DNA of 64,000 nt from Dysidea avara (lineage: Eukaryota; Porifera; Demospongiae; Dictyoceratida; Dysideidae). Both the position numbers and the translations under genes were made by a program. This document shows, piece by piece, positions 21,796-50,527 of the stretch (the stretch's first letter is position 1; every line of letters starts with the position of its first letter). Location of the stretch: NCBI RefSeq assembly GCF_963678975.1, contig NC_089274.1, forward strand, positions 24,451,133-24,515,132. Reading direction: 5' to 3'. Under the pieces are notes generated by a model. The model ran no database searches. It was not told where the DNA came from and saw only the letters and a list, made by a program, of their open reading frames with translations.

Positions 21796-24700
21796 CTGCA
21801 GTTCACTTGGATGGTCCATACACTGGACCCAGAATGAGAACCACTGTCCCAGGACCTAAAGCAAAGGTACATATATATGCTCATTTGTATAGTGTTTGAT
21901 GTTTATTACAGCTGTTAATTGCTATGTGTATTATGCTGATACAATGCACATGTTAATCTTTAACTTCTAAGTTTTGTAGTGACTTTATTTAACTCATGTA
22001 GGAGATGTTACAGAACATGCATGACATCATGGTATGGTATGGGGTGTTGTATACCATCAAGGATCAGACATGATTCTTAGGAGTCAAGAGTTGCTGTGGG
22101 ATGCATCAACTTTGAAAAGTCTCAAGGCAATTATGTGGTTGATGCTGATGACAATATAATGCTGGATCTGTTTGGACAAATATCAACTCTTCCCCTAGGT
22201 ACGTATATATGTCTTCTCATCTGAAAACTTGGCCCCACTGACCTTGAATATTCACAACATAATACATATGAGGGAGCTAGGCATGCAATGACTAGAATTG
22301 ATATATACATGCATCAAGTTAGATCAAAGATTCACAAGAGAACTTCTGCTGAACTATTTGCCCTATAGGCTATAAAATATCTTTGTATAATATACAACTG
22401 ATCACTACTATATGTTTGTTGTTTAGGTTACAACCATCCTGCTGTTGTCAAGGCTGCAACAAAACAGGAAAATCTTGTGAGAGTACATGTATATATACTA
22501 TATTTCATTGTACTGTGTGTGTATTGATTGCTGTGTGCTTTCCACCATTTAGTACTACTAACCTTTACCTATACATGCAGTGATATTTTAAATGTAACTT
22601 TATATGTATGTACAATGTATGTAGTGTTTCTCTACAGTTATATCTCATTAACCGACCAGCTACTCCTTTCCAACCTCCTGTCAACTTTGCTGAAATGATA
22701 CGTGCCTCTTTGCTGCAGGTAATCTGTCTACATGCAGGCAATTACATGTAGCATGGGTTAAGAATATATTGGTGTTCTTGATTGTGTAACTTAAGTCATT
22801 TTACTGTCGTACTTTACATGAGCTAGCAAGAATGTTGTATATACCAACTTGCTGTAGTGTGCCCCACCTGGTATGCATCAGGTGACCACTATGGGATGTG
22901 GTACGTGTGCAAATGAGAATGCCATTAAATGTGCCTTTATCAGCTATCAGGTATATATGGAGTGGTTTAATTGAGCTACACAATACTAAGGAATTATAGG
23001 ATAGAAAAAGAGGTCTCCAGTTTCCTGAAGAAGACTCAGAAGAATTTAAAACAGCACTGTGGAACAAAGTTAGTATGAGTTAATCTACTAGTGAAAATAT
23101 GTATTGTGTATTAGAGTAACCGAACAATTATAAGCGTGTATGCTTCATTTGAATTATGCTACTTTTGTATTGAATATGTTACACAGCCTCCTGGCTCTCC
23201 TGATCTTAGCGTGCTGTCATTCATTGGAGGTCTACACGGTCGTACCATTGGTGTACTCTCTACCACTCACTCTGCATCAATCCACAAACTAGACATTCCT
23301 GCTTTTGATTGGCCAATTGCTCCTTTCCCACAACTAATATATCCACTAGAGGATCATGTGACTGAGAATAAGGCTGAAGAGCAGAGGTGTCTACAAAGGG
23401 TATACCTAGCTGTTTTGTGTAATAATAGTAACCATAATTAATGTTGACAGGTTGAAGAACTAATTGAGGAATTTAACAGTCGTGGTAAATATGTGGCAGC
23501 CATGATTGTAGAACCAATCCAAGCAGCAGGAGGTCAGTATAGTTTGTAAATCATGTACAGTCTCAGTTTGGTACGTAGATGTTACCGTGACAGTCAATAT
23601 CTGTTATATTAAGTGATGACCACTTTCTTTACAGGTGATAATCATGCCTCTCCTTATTTCTTCAGAAGATTGAAGCAGATCTGCAAGGAGGTAAACACAG
23701 ACTATAAATAATAAGCACAGTACACACATGGTGTACCTTCACTTGTCCCCTAATTATGGATGTGGCCACATATATTATATAGGAGATTTTGCCATTGTAG
23801 CTATATGCAATTTTAAAGTGTGTAGATTATAGAGCTTGAGTAAATACTCATCGTTTGCTCCCAGTTTGTGCAGTGCCTCTACTACTTTTCCATTAGAAAT
23901 GGCAATTGCTTTACATTCACAAAGGAAGGTTATCAAGGGATTGAGTAGTGGCTTATGACTATTAAATGTTTTATGTGCTTATGTGAGAAAATAAGACCAT
24001 TCAAATAGTATAAACTTAGGGATTTAAGTTTGATTAGGGATCAAAGAAATAAAAAGTAGTGGAACAAAGGAGGTCGTCTACACCTGAAGACATAATAACT
24101 AGTGGACATTTAATCCCTATATACCAATGGCTGAATTAGGGATTGAGTTAGTAATGCACTGATTCCCACTTTTAGGTAAAACCGATATCCAATATTTTTT
24201 TTACCCTATTTTACTGATAGTTAACTGATACTCTGATTGTCTTGTGCATGATACTCCACTAAAAGTACAGCTATACGTAAAGCCAATGCTGTGAGGTTGT
24301 AAAGCTGCTCATCAGACAAGTGGGCTGGCTAGGGCTCCAACCATCACTGTTTACTACAGGGTTGGCTTTGTGGTTACCACAAAACATAAACACAAATTAT
24401 CAAAGTACATGCCAGAGCCTTACTCTCCAGGGGTAGGTATAAACAGTGGACCCAGGTACCACAGATCCAGGGACCCGTGGGGACCGTGGGAATTTTACAT
24501 ACTTCACAATGTTTATACATTCTATCCTTGTATTAATACCTTTGCAAGTCACAGTTACTAGTCTCAAATAGCCTAGATCACTCTCTGTCCTGTCATCATG
24601 ACGGTTCCTTGCATAATGCCTAGAAATTATAAGTGCCTCATAGGCCACTTATTCTTCATGCCTTCAGTAACTGTAGTATTAATCAAGGTTTCTTGCCTTT

Positions 24701-27700
24701 GTGTGCTACATGGCACGAAGTCTGTTTATTTGAGCTGCTGGTGTACCTTGCAGTAATTGCTTCATTGAAGCCATTTTCATGTACACTGAACTTTATTAAC
24801 TGATGATATATAATAGGCTAGCATGCTTTTTGTACAGCACAAGTAACTTACTGTAGGTGATTTTCAGAGGTGCTTATTATTTCTAGTTAAATTAATCACA
24901 GTGAGAACAATTGAAGTGGATTGGCCATGTCAGATTAGCCACTGTGACTAGTAGAGAAGTCTAGTAAAAGTACAGAATGTATATAAAACATTGCAAAGTA
25001 TGTAAAATTCCATAAATAGTCTCCACAGGTCCTTGGGTGCCCAGTTCTCGGGTCCACTGTTTATACCTACCCCACTCTCCAGTGGTACTGCAGCTGCTGA
25101 AGCTGAATAGACTAATAATCTGCTGGCCACAGCCCATTACACCAGATTTCTGATTATGGTAGAAACAGCTAATTATCAGCTTCTACTGATTACCAATCTG
25201 ATTATTGGTACAACTCTAGATTAAATGTCCACTAGTATATCTTCAGGTGTAGACAACCTCCCTTTGTTTCACTATTTTATACTTCTTTGATCACTACTTT
25301 TAACTTCTTTGATCCATGATCAAACATATAATTCCTGATTTTTCCTTGTATTTTGTGCATACATGCATGAGTGTGCTTAGCACATTATGTTGAGTATTTT
25401 GTACAGAATGACATGCAGATGATCATAGATGAAGTTCATACTGGCATGGGACCAACTGGAACAATGTGGTATGTATCTATAAACAGTGTGTGTATAATAT
25501 CATGTTGTATTGATTTATATTTCCTTTCATGCTGCAAGCGATCATAATCATACCGTATAGTAGTACTGTATAGTAGGGATCATTGCTCAAGAATATCCAG
25601 CCTCACTTTCCCTTCAGCATGGCAGGTATAACCAAGCCCATAAATGTCTTCAGAGCAACCCCAAACTCTTCCAACAAGTTTCTATAAAACTCCAGAAGCA
25701 TAGCTCAACTATGGATAAGACTGCGTGCTTGAATTTTTTCACCGTTTGGTGTTGCTTTGGCCTGAGAAGTACTTTTTTGCCAACCACAGCAGCTACAATA
25801 GACACATGGACCTACCTTTGTGTCCAATTGTTGATTATTGGTAACTCGTGGCATCCGTGACTTCAGTGCTTTATTTTCTGTAGTGTGACTGAATTGATTG
25901 CAGAGGCACTTCTTATACTGTTCTTCATTTGTAACAAGTGGAACATAGCTGGTACTGAAACGAAATGGCCACTTTGTAATTGATAGTTGGAGTACATGCA
26001 TGTTTAACCATAGTTTTCATAGTGGGTGAACTAAATGCAGAGAGGCACTTCTTTGTTTGTAATGCTGTATAGTGGGTGAAACACGCGTAGCTGAAAACAA
26101 AGCAGAATGGCAAGTTTCACTCATTGATTATAATTGGGTCAAGCATTCACTTGTGCAATTAATGTGTCTAGCTCCATTTCTTTCCTTTGATACTGCAAAA
26201 AAGTAAACAAGGAAAAGTAGACAGGTACAGCTGCAGTTGTAGATGACCTCCCTTGTTTCATTTCTGTGCAATGGCGGATCCAGCATGGGGCATTTGGGGC
26301 AAATGCCCCCCCCCACCTTGTGGAAGAGCCATGCCGCTTGAGCCATGCCGCTTGAGCCATGCCGCTTGAGCCATGCCGCTTGAGCCATGCCGCTTGAGCC
26401 ATGCAGCCATGCTTCTGATTAAAATAGCTACTAAACTTTGTGTCAGACCAAGATCAGTTTATTAACTCATACAAAAGTGCACATTTTACTAGCATAAATT
26501 ACAAATTCACCTGAAACCAAAGCACACCAGTCAAACTAGCTGTAAAATTGCCATCCAGCACGGTCGTGCGTACTAAGCGCCTCTAGAATTAATTATCGCA
26601 TTGCTGTTTAAAAGATATTTCAGAGCCTTTTAAACAGTTCTTAAGATTTCACAACCATCCAAAAGGCCAGAATGGCAAAAAATCAACTGTGAGACACTAC
26701 TAAGAGGTGATTATTTGCTGCTTCAAAATAACAAGAGAATCTGGCTCTCCCCAACCACCTACAACTTAGCCTGTTTGTGCCCCTCCCCTTGCCAGCTCCT
26801 GGATCCGCCCCTGCAGTGTGATCCCTATACTCAAATGTAAAATTTCTAATTTTTCTAACACTTGTATAACTGTATACTTTCCTTCCACAAACTTTTTCAT
26901 ATGATGACTCTTATCACCTGAAAACAAATTTGCTAAACAAAAATATATCACTTCTAACTTTTCCTACAATGCGGTACACAACTTTTTCTAGGGCACATGA
27001 AAAGTGGGGTCTTGATGAACCTCCAGATTATGTCACGTTTGGGAAGAAGATGCAACTAGGAGGGTATTTTCATTTGGAGGGACGCAGACCAAGGCATGAA
27101 AACAGGATCAACAACACTTGGATGGGGGACCCTGTCAGGATGTTGATGTTACAAGCTATAGTGGAGGAGATACTGTCTAACCATTGGATAGATAACGTGA
27201 GGAAGACTGGAGATGTTATATTGGCTGGCTTAAAACAACTACAGGTCGGTTATTATTATGTGCACTGTATGTGATATTGCATATTGTATCCTACATAGGA
27301 ACTCTATCCTCAGCAGATACACAATGCTCGCGGAGTAGGCACTTTCTGTGCTATTGATGGTCATACAGTTGAGATTAGAGACAAACTACTAGTTGAACTA
27401 AAAAACAATGGTAAAAAATTATAACATTATAGCTTCACAGTATATGGCAAGTTTATAAATCGAAGAATTGTTATTGAACCAAATACTTAATCTCTAAAGG
27501 ATATATATGATACAAAAAATTGCAGTAGGGATTCTTTGTTGTTGTTATTGCTGTTTTTTCCAGCTGTTGTGGCACTAGCAAATACAGTATATTTAACTCA
27601 GTAGTTATAACTGTACTTATAGTGATTTACCTTCTCTTAGTTAAATATATAGATTTATCACACCATACAAGCTCAATGGAAGCATAACTGTAAATTCTAT

Positions 27701-27829
27701 TTCACAGGTGTGATGATCGGTGGTTGTGGAAAACAAACCATCCATCTTCGACCATCTCTAATATTCCAGCCACATCATGCTGAAATTTTCTTGAACATAT
27801 TTGAGTATGTTTTGAAAGTGTATAAATGA
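21796..27829 (+). CDS. ABAT: GABA transaminase-like copy 2, active-site variant
   Basis: Fourteen exons found: 21796-21866, 22002-22031, 22081-22198, 22427-22476, 22638-22718, 22858-22950, 23000-23068, 23187-23399, 23451-23532, 23635-23690, 25407-25468, 26992-27244, 27299-27410 and 27708-27829 (TGA). All keep frame. A phase-1 transit-peptide exon must lie upstream; the candidate is at 18251. CxxC of the iron-sulphur site (CGTC), the substrate arginine (GLHGRT) and the Schiff-base lysine (FGKKMQ) are kept. Three otherwise conserved residues differ: SEGG is AAGG, DEVQ is DEVH, and IRFRP is IHLRP. In pig numbering these are Glu270, Gln301 and Arg445. The frame is fully open, so this looks like a diverged enzyme and not a pseudogene. 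It lies 384 bp upstream of copy 3. Confidence 0.92.
24015..25345. repeat. Type A hairpin MITE split by nested inverted-repeat insertions
   Basis: The left arm (about 24015-24140) and right arm (about 25210-25345) are the two halves of a type A hairpin. Between them lies another inverted-repeat element (about 24415-25085). Its arms share GGTAGGTATAAACAGTGGAC near the ends and TTTTACATACTT further in. All of this lies in the intron before the DEVH exon of ABAT copy 2. Confidence 0.55.
25560..26120 (+). repeat. R1 dispersed repeat, forward copy
   Basis: Starts at ACTGTATAGTAGGGATCATTG and follows the R1 block order, ending near a type A half-hairpin at about 26235-26265. It sits in an ABAT copy 2 intron. 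Coding remnants are broken. Confidence 0.45.
26269..26813. mobile_element. GGCGGATCCAG-ended element with internal 15-bp tandem repeat
   Basis: Starts CAATGGCGGATCCAG and ends CTGGATCCGCCCCTG. Flanks CTGTG and CAGTG differ at one base, suggesting a 5-bp target duplication. A tandem repeat of GCCATGCCGCTTGAG (about 5 units, 26326-26402) is specific to this copy; the related copy at 46837 lacks it. It lies in an ABAT copy 2 intron. Confidence 0.7.
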
Positions 27830-28079
27830 GTTATGATTATATGATTGGAATGCTGCATCATACTGAGCACTGAAGGAAACTTTTGAATGCATCTCCACAG
27901 CTATATTACTGTTTTCCTTATTATCATCAGCATAGCTAGTAGCATATATTATCTATGTCATCAGTCACACTCAGTAGGACTGTCAAGATTTTCAATCTCC
28001 CAATATTGTTCTTGTGGGACCAACTACCACGTGTACCATGCGTTTATGCCATTCTTTCATGCATAGCAAAAGCGTAAAC

Positions 28080-28213
28080 GTAAAACAGGGCGCGCGTTTA
28101 GGTGAATGTGACGCTGAAAGGTCACTATAAATTTAGTGGGTTATATGCTCGAGGTCCAAATTTTTGCGAATCAAAAGTTTTGTTGGTAATTAACGGCGAG
28201 GTATAGTAAAATC
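28080..28213 (+). promoter_or_regulatory. Putative promoter of ABAT copy 3
   Basis: A CpG-rich stretch (GGGCGCGCG near 28090) is followed by a TATAAAT at 28126-28132, about 80 bp before the ATG at 28214. The whole spacer to the copy 2 stop is 384 bp. Promoter role is inferred. Confidence 0.35.
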
Positions 28214-46730
<18,517 letters not shown>

Positions 46731-46836
46731 TTCTAAGTGTATGTAGTATATTGACAGTAATGTTAAATTATTATTTTGAAATTGGTACAATACAGTTATA
46801 TAGCGGAAATAACACATTATAAAGTTTTGATGTAAG

Positions 46837-47196
46837 CAATGGCGGATCCAGGATGGAGCATTTGGGGTCAAATCCCCCCTTCTGATTAAAAATACTAAAC
46901 TTTATATAAGATCAATTTATAATTCATGAAAATATGCACATTTTAGTAGCATTTAGTGCAAATTCACCTGAAACCAAGTCAAACTAGCTGTCTCCCAGCA
47001 CCTTCGCGTGTACTAAGCGCTTCTAAAATAATTATCATTTTGCTGTTTAAGAGATTTATAGCCTTTTACACAGCTTTTAAGACTATACTACCATCTGCAA
47101 TTTGTTGCATTATAATAATGCAGCAGCTAACAAGAGAATCTGGCTTTTCCCAACCACCTACAACTTAACCCGTTTGTACTCCTGGATCCGCCCCTG
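46837..47196. mobile_element. GGCGGATCCAG-ended element with 5-bp TSD
   Basis: Starts CAATGGCGGATCCAGG and ends CCTGGATCCGCCCCTG. GTAAG flanks both ends exactly (46832-46836 and 47197-47201). 360 bp, non-coding, just downstream of the ABAT copy 3 stop. It is a shorter relative of the element at 26269. Confidence 0.8.
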
Positions 47197-47414
47197 GTAA
47201 GCATATAACATCTTATAGTATTTTCCATGCCTATGAATAGATATCTGGCTATAGCAGCCAGATTGTGCATGTGTATGGGAGGGGGGGAGAGAGGGAAGGG
47301 TATCCAGGATTTTGAAAGGGGTTTCCCATAAATTTTATTAATTTTGCAACTTAGAGTATCATAAAATTTCATGGCATATGAAGTAACTGCTAGCTAAGTG
47401 GCAGGTGTACTCAC

Positions 47415-47559
47415 TAACATTGTCAATTTAGTAAGTGATATCTGTCTGTTGGGGTAGTAACAATGAGACTCAGTAGTGTAGACAATGTCCAGTTTCTCTC
47501 CAGTATCAATCATCATGATGGTACAGTTATCAACCAGGCAGTGTATTGTACGGTAGTGA
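47415..47559 (-). CDS. Orphan internal exon candidate
   Basis: An AACAAG acceptor, 145 nt open in one frame and a consensus GTGAGT donor. The translation contains HYRTIHCLVDNCTIMMID and YTTESHCYYPN, which looks like real protein. No flanking exons identified and no family recognised. It could be a stray duplicated exon or part of an undetected minus-strand gene between ABAT copy 3 and the NMT-like copies. Confidence 0.3.
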
Positions 47560-47839
47560 CTTGTTGGAGGTCATTGTCACCATTGGTTGATCAGAACAGC
47601 AAATCGATGTTACCTGACTGACAGTAAGGATACAATCCATATATGTGACCAGATTTGCAAAAAGGGATCTTCCACACACATTGACAATTCATAACTTCAA
47701 ATTGGAAAGAGCTATTGACTTGAAATTTGGTAAGAAGTGAGCACAAGCATAGCTGAATAGGTGGTATAAATTTTAAATTACTATGTGTTACTTAAACACT
47801 AAGTTCCAAGTTTTCGGATATGATTTAAACACATGGTAG

Positions 47840-48370
47840 GGGCTAATAAAGAGGGCTAGTTGTGGCCAAAAAGCTAGTTGTAATTGACTTGGGATTTGGC
47901 TAATTGTAAAAGTCAGACTAAAACAGCCATGCACAGAAAAGAACCAAGTCAAAATTCATATACTGTATGTACTGGTCGTCATGTTTACTCTTATTAGTCC
48001 ACTGCAGAATTTGACTAGATATAATAAAAAAACATTACAAGATCCAATCTTGAGATAGCCATTCACAAGTTTTCCTTTTGTGGTTACACTAAATTTGCCT
48101 TACAATTCAACTTATATTATAGTTATGGTCTTTTTTATAGTCCACTATTGATATAAAATAATTGCCTTAAAAAATCTAATAAAACAAAAAGAATTGGATC
48201 GTAGCTACATCACTGTATATCAAGTTTGTTTGCTATTTTCTAGTTCCCGTTTCTCTCTGTAGATTGCTTCCAGATTCAATCTTGTCACAGTTATAAGTTT
48301 CAAAAATTTCCTGAGAAGGAATATCCCCCCTCCTCCCACCTCAGGTTAGGGTTAGTTGTAATTTTTTTTT
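47840..48370 (+). repeat. GCTAGTTGT-rich dispersed repeat, second copy
   Basis: Aligns end to end by eye with 44610-45300, starting GGCTAGTTGTGGCCAAAAAG and ending CCTCAGGTTAGGGTTAGTTGT. 48370-48830 holds nothing I can recognise. Confidence 0.55.
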
Positions 48371-48834
48371 TGCCACTGGAACATGTATTTAAGTGAAAGG
48401 CACCACCATAATTATTATTATGTGTGCCACTTCCCTCAGGCTATACTAGAATTAGCTATAACATGCATACATAAAATCATCAGAAAACACAATTATGTAA
48501 TATTAGATGTACACATTTGCCAGTTCCATCCTAAAATCCTTGCCAGTTGCCACTAAAATATTTAAAATTTTATACCTGTAATTTTGATTCACCGTACAGA
48601 GTTCCCTTGTACCATTTTTGTCTAATCACTATAATACATACACATTAACGGTGTAACAGATCTAGAAAGACTTTAATGAGTGTAATTTATTGAATGACGG
48701 CAAAAATATTATAACTATACACAACACACAAAAACATTGAAATTCAAAATACTTACAGTTGTAGTAACTTGTGGTTCATGAATTTTTTTAAAATCCAGAA
48801 CGTTACTCTGTATTTAGAATTGGAACAAATGTAT

Positions 48835-49168
48835 GACTATCACATCCGACACATTGGCATTATTTCTAGCACACACCATCACTAACTGTTTAACTTGAGA
48901 ATGTGCATTGTGATAAGGCAGTTGTTTTGCTGTCTTCAGCTTTAATAACTAAACAAGGTCAGTAATGTCACTAGTCTCATTTTCCACTACACATAATTTG
49001 GTGCAGCTGGACACAGAAAATGATGAGAAAATTCTTCACTAGTAAAAACTTGCTTGTCCAATTTCAAATTGTGATGAATACTTGTTGACAAGAGCTAATG
49101 CACTAGGAACATCTTCTGATGCCATTTTCCTCCAACCAGGTGTTCTGGGGAAGTTGGGAAGCTGGTTG
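48835..49168 (-). pseudogene. NMT-like pseudogene fragment
   Basis: Matches the C-terminal third of the minus-strand NMT-like genes: the codons for TPGWRKM, the SALALVNKYSSQFE region, and the segment upstream of MVCARNN. It has small deletions (for example within the AFVVEN-coding stretch) and no intact frame. It stops abruptly near 49168, before the central NMT part. A decayed third member of the family next to the intact copy at 50528. Confidence 0.8.
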
Positions 49169-49582
49169 ACTGTATGTAACAAGGGTACTAGTAACTACTG
49201 CATGTACCAGACTTCAAGGCATGGATTTTTTTATTATTTGCTTGCCTTCATCACATGATAGTCCACGCTGCAGCCTAATGTGTTATTGTTTTGTTTTTGT
49301 AATGCCATCTCCATTTAATGTTACTGTTGTATGATTATGTGTGGGAAGTACATTTACAGGCTTGTCCTTTTGTACAACCCTGTCATTTTGACAAAATTTA
49401 TAATAACAGCAATCGAGATAGCGATACTAGGCCGTGTATAAACTGAATCATATATACTGGAAGTTGTTCCCTTACTTATATTGACAGACTTGCAATGGTA
49501 GTTTGGAAGACGACATACTGATGTTCAGAAGTTGTGGTAGTGGGTTTTGTGACAATTTTGGAAGCTTCTATTATTATACTGA

Positions 49583-49922
49583 CAGGGCCGCCCACAGGGG
49601 GGGGCAACTGGGGCATTTTTCCCCGGGCCCCAGCCTGAAAGGGGCCCCAGGAGGCCCCCCTGAATACCTGTTTAAAAGATCGATATAATCTAATAGAGCA
49701 GTCAGATCTAAATACTCTAATAGAGCAGTCACAGTATTCTTCAGAGGAGCAGTGTAGCAAGCTTATAGATAAGGAGATATGGTTGGTGATGGGTAGTTAT
49801 TGTCATTGCCAGCAGGTTGTGACCTTTTTTTTTTTTTTTTTTGGTCTTCACCTTACAACTTGGGTGAAGGGCCCCACTTTAACTCTTTGCCCTGGGCCCC
49901 TTAATTTCTCTGGGCGGCCCTG
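49583..49922. mobile_element. hAT-like MITE with perfect 8-bp TSD
   Basis: Starts CAGGGCCGCCCACAG and ends CTCTGGGCGGCCCTG. TATACTGA is duplicated exactly at 49575-49582 and 49923-49930. 340 bp, with a GC-rich left part, two copies of the CTAATAGAGCAGTCA motif and a poly-T run at about 49826-49842. Non-coding. Confidence 0.85.
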
Positions 49923-50084
49923 TATACTGAATATTGACTTTGAAGTTTGGTAACTTCACTTGATTGGATGCCCTGTTATGTAACAAGGGTACTGGGGCCC
50001 AGCACAATGATGTAATGTGGGAATCCAATCCACTCAATCGAGTGAGCTTTGTAAATCCTGATTCGAACCAGGCCATGTGAGACT

Positions 50085-50210
50085 AGCTGAATATTCCATA
50101 AGGATGGTTTTTAGATGCAGCTTTTTAGTGGCGTGTGTCACTTTAGGGGGAACCCTACTAAACAGTATGACCGTACTGTTTGATACTTATTGATATAATA
50201 ATGATATTGG
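50085..50210 (+). repeat. R2 3' end fragment
   Basis: Carries the R2 ending: AAGGATGGTTTTTAGATGC, then CCCTACTAAACAGTATGACCG and a palindromic TACTGTTTGATA terminus. Confidence 0.45.
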
Positions 50211-50527
50211 ATATGTCAGATAAAAACCTTGTTGCCTCAATGCATACATACCACAGTGTTGGATTAGGATTATATGGAGGTATCGGTTTTACTGTGCATG
50301 ATGAGTTTTCAATAAATTAGGACACAATCACATGCACACACTCTGTAACATTAATCAGCCTAAATTTTATTGCAGAATTGTATGATGGAGCAATCACAAA
50401 TAAAATAAAATTTTTAGCATGCACCATGTGACACATATCAGTTTCCTTACAATATATTTTAAATGTCATCTCATTTTCTTCATATCTAAGTACTACAGAA
50501 ATGAATAAAATATGTTATACTTAGAGA

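Noticed and set aside
26128..26402. Frames with [13 protein letters not shown] repeats
   Set aside because: Translation of the 15-bp tandem repeat inside a MITE.
21796..27829. ABAT copy 2 as a pseudogene
   Set aside because: All 14 exons are in frame with good splice sites and no stops; the replaced residues are specific and few.
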